The translations under genes were made by a program, and so were the position numbers. Below are positions 1 to 11,053 of a stretch of DNA of 64,000 nt, piece by piece (the first letter of the stretch is position 1; each line of letters opens with the position of its first letter). The stretch is taken from positions 13,516,001-13,580,000 of the forward strand of contig NC_079876.1 in the NCBI RefSeq assembly GCF_029227915.1, read 5' to 3'. This DNA comes from Hydractinia symbiolongicarpus. Taxonomy: Eukaryota > Cnidaria > Hydrozoa > Anthoathecata > Hydractiniidae. The notes beneath the pieces were generated by a model. It saw only the letters and a list, made by a program, of their open reading frames with translations. It was not told the DNA's origin and ran no database searches.

Positions 1-1111
1 CGTCTTAATTCTGTGATGTGTTTTTTCCCAATGTGAGATACGCCAGCCTCTACCATATACATACTAAATAATATAAAAGCTCCTACACAGCTTATTTCTC
101 TTCGATTTGGAAAATCTCAACAACATAACAAATGCAAAATTCTGAACTTCATTGGCGATAAATTTGTGATGTAACCAATGATATTGTTTTCTATAATAAA
201 CTGAAACCTTCTGTTTACAATTATATTTGATTGATGTCAAGACTTTTGGGGTAAAGAATCATCTGAAATGACAAATTTCAAGATGATCGTATCATCATAA
301 TGGAGATACAAAATCATTAGCAACACTGGTAAAAACTTTAGAAATAAAGTAAAATGGAATAAAAAATAGAATCAAAGTCTGCAGAATGAATTTCCAAAAT
401 GCACCTAATCTAGCTAGCATAAGTTAAAATGAATAAACGGCGCGCTATTGAACAACTTTTCGTTCCTAAAGTTTCCAAACACTAGCCACCTAAGGTGTGA
501 GTCGGTAACTTGTACACAGGAATATGAAATACGTTTATCTTAAGCTAGACTTAACTACACTATAATAAATACAACATTATGAGCACTAGATGTTAAGACA
601 TTCTTTTAAAAATCAATGTCAACCCGCTTTATAAATAAAAATTTTACCGCTCCGGCTAGTTTCTCATGTAACCTCGCACATGAATTGGCTCCGTGCAAAG
701 TATTCACCAATGTGTTTATTTTTTTATTCCGAGACGAAGAAAGGCTAAACCAAACACACATTCCTGCGGATTGTGTGAATAAACTTTTATAACTGCAGCA
801 TCGCTTTAAAGAGTTTTAAGAGAACAAAAAACCAATTTGTTGTTAATGTTCAGAGTGGACTTAGGTTACTTTGTAAAATCAAAATTTTAGCATGACTATT
901 TTTTTAAAGTGCTGGAGACAATGACATGTTTGTTTTTAATTTTGTAATTACACACCTAAAACCATGGTATCATCTCGTTTTATGCTAAGTAACATGGGAG
1001 ATCAAGTTGAATCGATATTTTACTTACGGAGAGATTTTATGCATGAAAATTATAACAACTAAAATGTATGAACAAAATCAGACTACTGACTTCCGCATTG
1101 TATTTAGTATT
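1..1111. other. AT-rich non-coding flank
   Basis: No open frame with recognisable composition or motif was seen on either strand. The sequence is ordinary AT-rich DNA up to the TA dinucleotide that flanks the pogo element. Confidence 0.5.
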
Positions 1112-1113
1112 TA

Positions 1114-1246
1114 CCGTATTTCCTCTAAAGAACGCCGCCCTCCAAAGAACGCCGCACTTCTATATGAAAATTTGTAATAAACGCCGCCCTCTAAAGAACG
1201 CCGCCCTCCAAAGAACGCCGCACCTTAGATGCGGCGTTTATTAGAA
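1114..1246. repeat. Left inverted repeat and subterminal repeats of pogo element
   Basis: After the 25-bp terminal repeat, the motif AAGAACGCCGC recurs several times as far as about 1240. Such arrays are usually transposase binding sites (inference). On the minus strand, AATAAA lies at 1237-1242, about 45 bases beyond the stop of the HIRAN gene, so the subterminal repeat probably also supplies its polyadenylation signal. Confidence 0.75.
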
Positions 1247-1285
1247 AAAAACCATTTTAATAGGGAAAGTAAAAAAAGTTGGTAT

Positions 1286-1813
1286 TTATATGAATTTGAT
1301 CTGTTTTCTTTCACAAAATTCTTCTACATCTAATGACAAATACGAATATTTAGTTTTACGCTTTAACAGTTCACCGTGAAGAATTTTATCATAACTTTTG
1401 CTAGATGTAAAACAAATGAACTTTGCTGGTACACTCAAACCAATCTCTCGTTTTCGTTTCCCAGTAACTGTCGCATTTACATGATTATCTCCAATTTCAA
1501 TAAAAAACGATATCAGCTTTGACAACTCTATTGGCAAATGTCCCACTAAGGTTTCGTTGCCGTCCATGAGTTTGTACGTTCCAATTGCATTCTTGTCCAG
1601 TTCTTGAGCCTCTACTCTCTTGTCTTCTTTGCAAACCAAAGATTCTCCTATAATGGGTGTCCATATATTTTTATAAACATGATGTCCGCGAATATTTGTA
1701 GAGAATTTAATGATGAAATACATTTCAAATGTTTTAGGAATCACTCGAGCCATGTTCTTCTCAAATCTCTGACTTCCACGTGTAGCTATCATATATTTCG
1801 TATGAGCGTGCAA
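1286..1813 (-). CDS. HIRAN-domain protein carried by the transposon
   Basis: The predicted protein has 175 residues. Residues about 40-135 show the HIRAN pattern: an opening IRGHHVYKNIWTPIIGESL segment, a central VGHLPIELSKL, then a VTGKRK strand and a VPAKF strand. HIRAN domains are known from HLTF-type DNA-repair helicases, where the fold binds single-stranded 3' DNA ends, and as stand-alone proteins. Here the gene lies inside a pogo-type transposon, transcribed away from the transposase across a 223-bp shared upstream region. An alternative start is Met21. A role in handling DNA ends or in regulating transposition is inference. The domain call is by eye. Confidence 0.7.
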   Translation of the reverse strand: MHAHTKYMIATRGSQRFEKNMARVIPKTFEMYFIIKFSTNIRGHHVYKNIWTPIIGESLVCKEDKRVEAQELDKNAIGTYKLMDGNETLVGHLPIELSKLISFFIEIGDNHVNATVTGKRKREIGLSVPAKFICFTSSKSYDKILHGELLKRKTKYSYLSLDVEEFCERKQIKFI

Positions 1814-2036
1814 TCAACGATTGATAAAAATAGAACTTTTTCTTATAGAGAAAAAATTCTATTCAAAATCATTTTCCGCGCTTTTGATCTCGTCGAAAAT
1901 AACACTCCCTTGGATTGTTAATAGTGTTTAAAGAAAAAGTTGACACCAGTAAACAATACTACAAGATAATTGCTCCCAGTCTGTATATATCAACCTTACA
2001 CACTTTTATGTTTGTAAGTGAAAGTTCATTAGAAAA
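1814..2036. promoter_or_regulatory. Divergent promoter region of pogo element
   Basis: This 223-bp gap separates the HIRAN gene (leftward) from the transposase (rightward), so both must start here or nearby. It is AT-rich and has a TATATAT stretch near 1985. No finer promoter element can be fixed by eye. Confidence 0.4.
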
Positions 2037-3461
2037 ATGTCGCACAACGAGGAGAAGCAGTTAATATCCCATAAACGGGAAAAAGGAAGAAGCTTTACCT
2101 TTGAATTTAAGACAACAGTTGTTGATCACGCAATTAGTACATCAAATCGCGAAGCAGGAAGAAAGTACGGTGTCGATGAAAAAAGAGTAAGAGAATGGAG
2201 AGCTAATGTGGAGAAGTTGAAACAAGGAGCAGCGAAAAGATTCAAACTAGAAGGAGGAGGTTGCAAAATCAAGAATCTTGATTTAGAAGAAGATCTGCTC
2301 GAATGGATACATGATAGGAGAGCTAATTCTTTGCGTGTTTCGAGAAAACTGATAATGAGAAAAGCAAAAGCAATGCACGATGAAAAAGCTGGAGAGGACA
2401 CTGTTGCAAAAAATAGTTTCCAGGCTAGTCGAGGTTGGTTGGAAAAGTTCATGAAACGAAATTGTCTTTCATTACGTCGTAGAACGACAACAGTTCAAAA
2501 GGATCCAGCGTATCTTGTGGACAGGTTGGTGCAGTATGTAGTACATGTCCGCCGAATGTCAAAGAAATACCAATTCAACGCCGGTTCGATTCTTGCAATG
2601 GACGAGACTGCTGTTTGGGCGGATATGACAGCACCTACAACGGTGTCACAGCGTGGCGAACGAGAAATTATGCTTAAATCGACTGGTCATGAAAAGGTCA
2701 GAATTTCTGTATGCTTGACAGCAAAGGCAGACGGAAGTAAATTTAAACCATTTATTGTTTTTGGTGGTGCAAAACGCGAATGCAAAGAACTAAATACTGA
2801 ATTCAAAAATAAATGCGTAGTTGTGTCCTCAAAAAATGCATGGATGAACGAGGAACTCACCTTACACTATGTGCAAACAGTTTTAGGAAAGTTTTCCTTT
2901 AATCGACGCTTGTTAGCTTGGGATTCATTTGAATGCCACATGATGGATTCCGTGAAACAAGAATTGTCAAAAGGCAGAATTGAGAATGTCATAATTCCCG
3001 GTGGCTGCACTAAATATATACAGGCACCAGATGTCTCATGGAATAAACCATTTAAGAGTCGGATGATCGATCTTTATAACGAATGGATGGTTGAAGGTGT
3101 TCAACAGTTCACAAAAGGAGGAAACCAGAAACCTCCATCGCGACGAAAGCTAGTGCAATGGGTTTTAGACGCATGGAATGGCTTGAGCACGGAAATGATT
3201 ATCAAATCTTTCAAGTCGTGTGGTTTAAATTTAGCTCTTGATGGATCAGAGGATGGACAAATCCATTGTTTTAAAGAAGGATCGTCCTGTTCATCTGGTG
3301 CTACCTTAATGAAAAAAGCAACTGAGGCATTGGAAGAAGACCAATCTTCTGACAACCCATTTGAAATTTATGATTGTGATGTAAATGAAAGCTATGAGTC
3401 CTTTCATGTTATCGACGAAGACTCGGACGGAGATAGCGACATTGACATTGACATTGTTTAA
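2037..3461 (+). CDS. pogo/Tigger-like DDE transposase
   Basis: The predicted protein has 474 residues in one uninterrupted frame. Residues about 15-62 form an N-terminal helix-turn-helix with REAGRKYGVDEKRVREWR. Residues about 84-150 fit a CENP-B-type DNA-binding domain ending in SRGWLEKFMKRN. A DDE_1 catalytic domain follows. The putative catalytic triad is D189 (in AMDETAVW), D296 (in WDSFECHM) and D332 (in APDVSWNKPFK), so a D-D-35-D spacing. The C-terminus is acidic and repetitive (DSDGDSDIDIDIV). Length and motif order match pogo/Tigger transposases, and no key residue is missing. AATAAA at 3559-3564, in the right subterminal repeat, may be its poly(A) signal. Confidence 0.92.
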   Translation: MSHNEEKQLISHKREKGRSFTFEFKTTVVDHAISTSNREAGRKYGVDEKRVREWRANVEKLKQGAAKRFKLEGGGCKIKNLDLEEDLLEWIHDRRANSLRVSRKLIMRKAKAMHDEKAGEDTVAKNSFQASRGWLEKFMKRNCLSLRRRTTTVQKDPAYLVDRLVQYVVHVRRMSKKYQFNAGSILAMDETAVWADMTAPTTVSQRGEREIMLKSTGHEKVRISVCLTAKADGSKFKPFIVFGGAKRECKELNTEFKNKCVVVSSKNAWMNEELTLHYVQTVLGKFSFNRRLLAWDSFECHMMDSVKQELSKGRIENVIIPGGCTKYIQAPDVSWNKPFKSRMIDLYNEWMVEGVQQFTKGGNQKPPSRRKLVQWVLDAWNGLSTEMIIKSFKSCGLNLALDGSEDGQIHCFKEGSSCSSGATLMKKATEALEEDQSSDNPFEIYDCDVNESYESFHVIDEDSDGDSDIDIDIV

Positions 3462-3551
3462 TAGACTTTTCATAGTTTAATTCTTTTGTTATCTATATTT
3501 AATCTTAAAGAAAATACTTAACGTCAACTTCTGCTTTTTGTCTCACTCATG

Positions 3552-3659
3552 GTTTTGTAATAAACGCTGCCCTCCAAAGAACGCCGCCCTCTAAAGAACG
3601 CCGCACCTAAAAATTGCATTTTGTAAAGAACGCCGCGGCGTTCTTTAGAGGAAATACGG
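3552..3659. repeat. Right inverted repeat and subterminal repeats of pogo element
   Basis: This mirrors the left end: AAGAACGCCGC copies followed by the 25-bp terminal repeat (3635-3659) and TA. A short palindrome, GAACGCCGCGGCGTTC, lies at the inner edge of the terminal repeat. AATAAA (3559-3564) faces the transposase gene, matching the arrangement at the left end. Confidence 0.75.
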
Positions 3660-4084
3660 TAGTTGTATTTAGGTAGTGTTAGGGCATTTCGGTTTAAAAA
3701 AAAGCATAAAACTATCTTTGGAAAATTTTGTTGCTTTCACAAAATCATGGAAAACTAAAATTTTACATAAATTATTCTAATATCTTCATGATTGGCTCAA
3801 CATTCTTGTAAAATATTTTTGTTTGAATTAGTTAACTTGACTTGGTTCAACCATTTGGCAATAACTCAAACATGTTGTAAATTCTGTAGAATGCTAAAAT
3901 TAATCTTGTTCCCAAACTCTTTTTCTCGGACAGTTTTGTCATAATACAGTTCTTAAGCAGTTTCGTTTAATACTTTTTATCGATACGAGGTAGATTAAAA
4001 AATTAATATTGCGAAAATTTGCTTTTGAAAATTTTGCTATCAGAAAAGAAAAGTATTGTCCGTCTGCAAGTGTTGATTTATCAG

Positions 4085-4210
4085 TTACCAACGAGTTATC
4101 AACGAGTTACCAACGAGTTAAGAACGAGGTTCCAACTAGATATCAACGAGTTATGAACGAGCTATCAACGAGTTAATAACGAGTTACCAACGGGTTACCG
4201 ATGGGTAAAG
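4085..4210. repeat. Minisatellite, about 11-bp unit
   Basis: About ten imperfect copies of AACGAGTTACC or AACGAGTTATC occur in tandem. Two further diverged copies lie near 4252-4272. The flanks from 3660 show no gene. Confidence 0.85.
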
Positions 4211-4467
4211 ATTTACCTTTTTATATTCTTGTCATAATTTGTGTATAAAAACTCGAGTTACAACGAGTTACCGCATATTTAATATGGTTGAAGATATATA
4301 CACATGTTTCAATATATCAGATGCCAATACAAAAAGTAACTTGTCGGTCACTCGACAGAAACTCGGAGTAACTCGAAGGTAACATCACGGAGATAGAGAG
4401 CACCTCTATGAAGGCAGTTTTTTAAAAATATATATTTTTAAATAAATATATTTTTAGCTTTAATTCA

Positions 4468-5070
4468 GATAAGGACTTAAAGGCTTGCCTAATAGCAAGT
4501 TTGACTCACATATTGGTCAACATATTTTCGTGATGGAGATAAAAATCACAACTAAATTCCTAATTAACAGATCCAGACAATTGCATTCCAACACCAACGC
4601 TTTTGACTGATCCAATTTGAACAACATACAGCGTCTTTACGTAAATGATTCTAGTTGTCATGTGTTTAGATTAGCTGTCAGTAAATTCATTAATTAGGTC
4701 ACAATATCAAACTGAGTCTAGATTAGCTGTCAGCAAATTCTTTAATGAAGTCAAAATTTCAAACTGCGTCTGGATAGCTGTGAGCAAATTAATGAAGTCA
4801 AAATTTCCAACTGCGTCTGGATTAGCTGTCAGCAAATACATTATTGAATCAAAATTTCAAACTGCGTCTTTACGTAAATAATACTGGTTGTCATGTGTTC
4901 AGATTAGCTGTCAGCAAATACATTATTGAAGTCAAAATTTCAAACTACGTCTGGATTAGCTATCAGCAAATTCATTAAAAAAGATGTATTTTGTAGACTG
5001 TATGCAGATTAGCTGTCAGCAATCTTATTAATAAAGTCAAAACATCAAACTATGTCCAAATTATCTGTGT
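4468..5070. repeat. Interspersed repeat (copy 1) with about 55-bp tandem units
   Basis: The first 170 bases recur at 5821-5994. From about 4665 a unit of roughly 50-60 bp containing GATTAGCTGTCAGCAAAT repeats about seven times, with TTACGTAAAT variants. No coding content was seen. Confidence 0.7.
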
Positions 5071-5820
5071 CAACAACTCTATTAGTTATTACATGTTCTG
5101 ACAGCAGCAGTTTTTCTTGTAGTCCACTTGATGAGCACAAGGATAACAGAATATCCTTAAACTAATTTAAATGTCATTTCACACCTACAAAACTAACTGA
5201 TAATGCCTGAAAAGTTTTCTAGATATTTTTGGTACCCATAATTTAATCTAAAAGAGTACTTACCCATTTTAAAATCTTTCTTTTATGCACAATGGCGGAC
5301 ACATGCAATCAAAAGTGTTAGCGGACAAGAAAACGACATAAACCGGACTAAATTTTAATCCCTCCTCATAAGTCCAAAGTCGGAACTTCGGGAGTTTTCT
5401 GAAGAATATAATTCTAGTTTAAGGATGATGATAAATCTTGCAGGTATTAATTTTCGCATAAAATTGTTTGTTAAATTGTTTTACAGGTAATAACTTTCAC
5501 GAATGACGTTATATGTGCTCAATAATATTGAGAAAAAATCTATTCGCAATAATCATTTACGCAAATTCACTTTTCAGAAGCTTTTTTATGTTTTTGACGA
5601 CAGCAAGATCAAATTTCTCAAATTACTATTTGTTTTCCGCTGCAATTAATTCTACCGAGTGTTGGGGACACAGTTACAACGACAGGTCCCTGATTTCGAC
5701 ATGCTAACAAAGAAACATGAAACAATCCAAGACAGTTTAATACTTGTAATACTCGTGTAGTAGCTAACGTAACAAACGTTTTATGAAGTGTACTGGAATG
5801 AGTTTAAAACTGGATTTAGA
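5071..5820. other. Non-coding spacer
   Basis: This stretch lies between two copies of the same repeat. A short open frame at 5513-5707 has no recognisable domain and no supporting context. Nothing else is supportable. Confidence 0.4.
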
Positions 5821-6110
5821 ACAAGGACTTAAAGGCTTGCATGATAACAAGTTTGACTCTACATATTGGTCAACATATTTTCGTGATAAAAATAAAAGTC
5901 TCAACTACATTCTTAATTAACAGATTCAGACAATAGCATTCCAACACCAACGCTTTCGACTAATTCAATTTAGACATCATGCCGCGTCTTTACGCAAACG
6001 GCTTTTTGTTGATTAGCTGTCAACAAGTATTAATAAATTCAAAATTTTCAAATACGCCAGGATTAGCTATCATATTGCAAAATAGGTGTCAGTAAATATG
6101 TATTAGTTAA
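5821..6110. repeat. Interspersed repeat (copy 2)
   Basis: Bases 5821-5994 are a diverged direct copy of 4468-4640. They are followed by two GATTAGCTGTCA-type remnants of the tandem unit. Confidence 0.7.
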
Positions 6111-7046
6111 TATATGTGCAGGACAAAAATTAGTTAATTTACCTGTTTTTAAAATCTTTAAAAAGTCAACAGACTGACAGTAGTTACATGGGTGAGTAGG
6201 ACCCTTATATATTGTATATTTCTTTAGATTTCTTACACAAGGGGAGATTTTTGCCTAAAGATAAGAAAAAAGGTATCCAGGGAAACCCTAGGCAAGTTTT
6301 ACCTAAGTTTTAACGATGTCATAGTAATTGAAGAAAATAAATAAAAACAAAGAATTTCCACAGCAACTGTTTGAATTTATTTTTAACGTTATAGTCAATC
6401 ATTCCTGACCTTTTTCTACGCAGTGAAGTTGCTAAAATTACAATCACTTCCGAAGAATTAGTATATATAACAATTAATTGGGCATTGACAAAAAATAATT
6501 CTTAATTTGCATTTTTCCCTCCAAAATGTATAAAGATAATTTTAAAATAACTTCACTGATAATTTTAGGGTTAGCTATTACAGGTTATACCTTTTCCTTA
6601 AATCTTATATCTAGCATTGCGTCATGTGACAGTAGTGGTCTTGCCGTTATTAAGGGTTGCGGTTTTACGGAACTTTATGATAAGAATTTGACTATAAAAC
6701 CGTCCCGATTAATCTTTCTGAAAATCTGTAGGAGGAGAGTGATCATAAGAAAATGTAGTGAACATCGAGTATAACTATCTCGTACCCAGGACTAATATCT
6801 TTTGTATTCTTTTTTCAGGATATATTGGTTGAAAAACGAGGTTTTAATTAAAAAAGCTCATAATACTTTCATAGTATATAATACTATTAAATTGATTCTC
6901 TAAGAGAGATCAAAAGAAATTCCTTGTGAGCATCGAACCATTAAATATTTAGAGGTATATTGCATCTACGAATAGCAACTCCAAGCAGAAGAAAGAGGCT
7001 GTTGACAGGTAAGGTTGTTTGTACTATACGTAAATTATACTAAACC
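6111..7046. other. Non-coding AT-rich spacer
   Basis: An 82-codon open frame at 6526-6774 starts MYKDNFKITS and shows no domain. It has one hydrophobic stretch, but its composition is not convincingly coding, so it is left unannotated. Confidence 0.4.
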
Positions 7047-8128
7047 TTAAGGCGTGAGTATACAAAAAAGGTGTGATATTTTAAAATGCTTTTAATTCAC
7101 CAAAACTTTATTTTGATATATTAATGTATATATTTTTAGAAAGCCTATATGATTACCTATATAATGCTATAAAAATTATTAAGAAAAAATAAAATTTGAA
7201 GGTTTAATAGACACGAAAAAAAATACAAATGCGATTTCTTTTACAAAGCTACTAATTTATCAAGTTTGTTGTTTGCTTTTTTGTGATCACAAGACATTGA
7301 TCTAAAAACGCTTTTTTAATTTTTTCTTAATGTTTTTTACTTTTGGAGTTATTCAGTATTAAAAATTTTTCCACAATAACTCGCGTTCTACTCATTCTCA
7401 AGAAATAAAAAAATCAATTTAGATCAAACATTCCTCTCCACGCTAAGCGTGCTCTCCACCTCACATTCTTTATAGTTTTGCAAAAAAGATTTAAAACGTA
7501 AGTGATACTCTCTTAAAACTTTAACACTGTGAAAAAGAGCTTTTAAGTTTCTCACAGAAATCTTATACTTCTGCATAATAATTGCTTACTATGGTAACGA
7601 CTATTTGTAAACAGGTTTTTTTCACATCTTCTGTTTATGCTGCACGTGTTCGCTCACATTCGCAATTATACACAGTTGAGTATGGGTAAAACAAAAACAA
7701 ACTGTAGAAACAAAAATCTGTTCGACTAGTGCTAGCTTGGCGATCGGCGGTAGAAACATTTTGCTTTAATCTTCTTTTAGCTGGCAGGTCAAATATTTTT
7801 GTTTTGGATTTTCTTCTTTTTTTTGGATGATATAAAAGCTTTATGACGATAGGACATTTTTATTCGCTGTTAACTTATAAACTGGTTTGGCCATGTTTTT
7901 CACAGTAAATTATATTCAGCTTTGGAAGACAAAAAAGAAAAAGAAAATATTCTTATGGGAAATAGGAGAAAAACTTCAAAATAATCTTAAGGGGATAATA
8001 ATCTATTCTAAATACATTTTTTTAAAAATATTTTTGCACCATTTTAAAGCGCTGATCTTTTTTTATCTAATCACTGAAAAAAATTTTTTTTAGAAAACAA
8101 ACCATTTTTTTCGTATACTCACGCCTTA
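7047..8128. mobile_element. Non-autonomous TTAA-target element
   Basis: The left end reads TTAA then GGCGTGAGTATAC. The right end (8112-8128) is the exact inverse, GTATACTCACGCC then TTAA. A TTAA duplication with GG-starting inverted repeats fits Kolobok-like or piggyBac-like elements, and the GG start favours Kolobok (inference). The interior is AT-rich with no transposase frame. Confidence 0.65.
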
Positions 8129-8324
8129 AAGACATAAACTAAAAAAACAATTAAGGTAGATTAAGTTGTTTTTACCTCTTGACTATTTCACTTTTTCCAT
8201 CAACATGAACACAATTTTTATACCTTAACTCTTTAAAAAAAATCATCCCTATACCAAATCATGATAAAAAATAGACAAAATATGGATGTTATTTATTTTA
8301 AGGATAATGTAATGCACGTTTCTC

Positions 8325-8946
8325 ACTAGGCACTAAAGCTTTGTTTCCACTTAGCGGGCACTAACGCTAATGAGTGGTAATGAAATCCGCGGTAACTTTT
8401 TTTATAAATAAAAACTGCTTGTTAACAAGTTATTGCTTTCTAGCGGTAATATTTTCATGATTGGTAATTTTTTATTCAAAATGGAATGAAATGTTGTTAT
8501 CTGTTGAAAAGTGAAAGTATGAAAAAGAGATTAGACCAATTATTAGACCAATGAAAAAAACTTACTTATAATAAAACTTACTTATAAAAATACTCTTTAT
8601 CACCAAGTCGTAATTCACGAAGAAGATTTAAAAAAACTAGCTACTTGTTCTTTTTTTGTAAATGTCACGAACCCGAAATCGTTGATCTCTCTTCTTCTTC
8701 TTTCTTCAATCATCATTCATAATCAAAAACTTGGGTTTGCTTTTATAATGAATAGCTTCTCCTCATCTAAAGAATCCATTCTAAACTGAGAGATAATTTT
8801 TATGATTTATATGATTTAAAGTTTTATTTCTCAAGTGGAAACATAAAACGTTACTGCTAGTTAACGCTTGCTAAAATGATACCGCTCATTACCGCTAGTT
8901 ACCGTGAATCGGAAGCCAAGCTTAATTAACGCTTACTAGGGCCTAA
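8325..8946. mobile_element. MITE with long imperfect inverted repeats
   Basis: The left arm, about 55 bp from 8325 (containing AAGCTTTGTTTCC), is inversely repeated at 8882-8946 (AAGCTTGGCTTCC when reversed). Both arms include TAATGAG-GGTA-type sequence. The centre is AT-rich and non-coding. Confidence 0.55.
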
Positions 8947-10612
8947 CTAACGATAGACTATTTACTAGATAGCAGGGCTAGTATTGGTAAGGAGACGTAA
9001 GTGATTGACTATCTTTGTCCCTTTTGGAGATTTTTGACGGCACTATCGGTGATGTATCTCTGTTATATAACGATACAAAAATGTAAACCAAATCATACAT
9101 ACGATCATATTAAGCAATATCTCTGATTGTAGAGCAAATATTTTAGTTCATTAATACAGTCTATATTTTTATAAAAGGACAAATATATCCCTTTTTTATA
9201 ATGCGATAGCGTGTTCGGAATAAAATGAAACTGGTGCACTGTATAAGGAAATCATGCTGAACAATTCGTGATCTGGCGTACTTTTCTTGCGTAGGTAGAC
9301 AATAAAAACGGAGATTATCAGTATGACACTACATAATTTCGTGACTACAATATTTTAATCCTGTTTTTCTTTTGTCGTATTAATCTCAGGTAGTTTATAC
9401 TACTTATTTAATTTAATATCACTTTAGAAAACTTTGCAAAATTGGCGATTTGTTTCATGCTTTGGATTTTGATGAAGGAGGATTATCACTATGGCACTAC
9501 GTATCTTCATTGCGACAATATTATAATCCTATTTTTTGTCTTAAAATCTCACGTAGGCTTCCACTACTTATGTAATATAATATGACTTATAGAAAAAGAG
9601 CCTATATGAAATAATCTTTTAGAATAAATAAAGGTGAAGAATTCTTTATTTTATTGGACGACCATCAAAATCCTTCAAATAATGTGTACTAACTATACTA
9701 TGAAAATCATCCTTATATGCCAACAGTATGCATTTTAGTAATTGCTATTCTAGTGTTTGAAATCACTTTACACACGCCTAATGCCGTCACACATGGTTAT
9801 TTTTCTAGTTTTGTAATAAATTTAAATTTTTCAAGTATTACTGCGGATAGGGCGTCAATTCTTAGTAGATTTATTCACTGGGTAGAAAGATTTATATTTT
9901 GTATAAAAAAATAATTTTAATCACTTCATTGGGATTGAAAATGACGTCATATTTGTAAGGAAGTTTCTTACTGTATCGATAAAGCAAAAAATCTGATTTC
10001 CTGAAATATCCATTTGAAGTCATTAAACTTTGCACAAGGTTAGAATTTATAAATGTTTGAGGTAAGGAAAACAATACTGAGATTAGAAATGACAATATTT
10101 TAGTGAAACGATACTCCCTTTAAATCTGTTCTGTATTTTAGCTTTGTGACCCATATATCTTCTTGGCAACACCTTAGTAACCACCTAGTGATGAACATAC
10201 ATGTAATGAATACTAAATTTAACTAATACAAAATCGTACAACACTCATACATGCAAGTCAGCACATTATAAAATTTACAAAAAATTATACCTGTCCCAAA
10301 ATTTTGATACCCCGCGAAAAGTATGAAGATTTTTCAAATAGAATTTTTTTTTATTACAAGTCCCAATGAAGGTTAGAAAAAGTCACAAAATTTCAGCACA
10401 TAATCACATGCCAACAAAACTTATGCCCAGTCCAAGAGGCCGTCAGCATATTGTACCCCCCCCCCCCTTCCCCTTTCCTCCTCTCCTTTAGGTGTACCAA
10501 CGCAATATGTCTGCAACAATGTAATTACGCTAAACAGTGTAAAAACGAAGTAATCTGTGACAAAATGTGAACGCATTTCAGCACCTATTTTATAACATAT
10601 ATTGTTCTTAGA
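8947..10612. other. Non-coding region upstream of the TIR gene
   Basis: No coding signature was seen. A C-run lies at about 10449-10460. A splice-acceptor-like TTGTTCTTAG ends at about 10612, 20 bases before the TIR start codon, so the gene may have an upstream non-coding 5' exon in this stretch. Confidence 0.4.
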
Positions 10613-10632
10613 TAAGCAAAGAGAAAAACAAA

Positions 10633-11053
10633 ATGGCCACCAAGGCAAATTGGGATATTATGATATCCTACCATCATGCGTCTGGCAAGGAGTACATGAA
10701 AAGGATTAAAGAGTCATTATTAAAACAGGATTACTCTGTTTGGACTGATGAAGATCGAGTGTATGGAGATTTAGGTGCACGGATGGCAGAAGGCGTTGCA
10801 GGATCAAAATTGATCATTCTTTTACTTTCAAAGGGATATGAAGAATCTAAAAACTGTCAGAAAGAATACAACTTGGCCTGTGCGCAACACAAGAAAATTA
10901 TCTGTGTAATAGTTGAGAAAGGTTATAAACCTCCAGCAGACCATGTGCTCAGTTTGATCCTGGGCAATAACATGTACTACCAATTATACAGAGGTGATGA
11001 AACAACTTTTCAAAATCTATTAAAAGACATCTCACAACAGCTATTAGGAGAAG
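10633..11053 (+). CDS. Exon 1: TIR domain
   Basis: Residues 1-140 follow the TIR pattern: WDIMISYHHASG (strand A), YSVWTDEDRVYGDLGARMAEG, SKLIILLLSKGYEESKNCQKEY, then KKIICVIVEKGYKPP. Glu78 in NCQKEYNLA sits where the catalytic glutamate of NAD-cleaving TIR domains lies (SARM1 and plant TIRs), so NADase activity is possible. The start codon has a favourable context (CAAAATGG). The exon ends in phase 1 at a GTATGT donor. Confidence 0.85.

Larger units (their letters stand above)
1114..3659. mobile_element. Intact pogo/Tigger-type DNA transposon with HIRAN gene
   Basis: A 2,546-bp element is flanked by TA on both sides (1112-1113 and 3660-3661), the target duplication of Tc1/mariner/pogo elements. 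Its ends are perfect 25-bp inverted repeats starting CCGTATTTCC (1114-1138 and 3635-3659). Inside each end are further copies of a subterminal motif around AAGAACGCCGC. It holds two divergent genes: a HIRAN-domain protein on the minus strand and a DDE transposase on the plus strand. Both open frames are uninterrupted and the ends match perfectly, so the insertion looks recent and possibly autonomous. Confidence 0.9.

Noticed and set aside
6526-6774. 82-residue open frame starting MYKDNFKITS
   Set aside because: No domain, no splice or transcript context, and AT-rich composition expected of chance frames.
9717-9914. 65-residue frame with a hydrophobic start
   Set aside because: Looks like a signal peptide only by composition. 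The rest is not protein-like and no neighbouring exon joins it.
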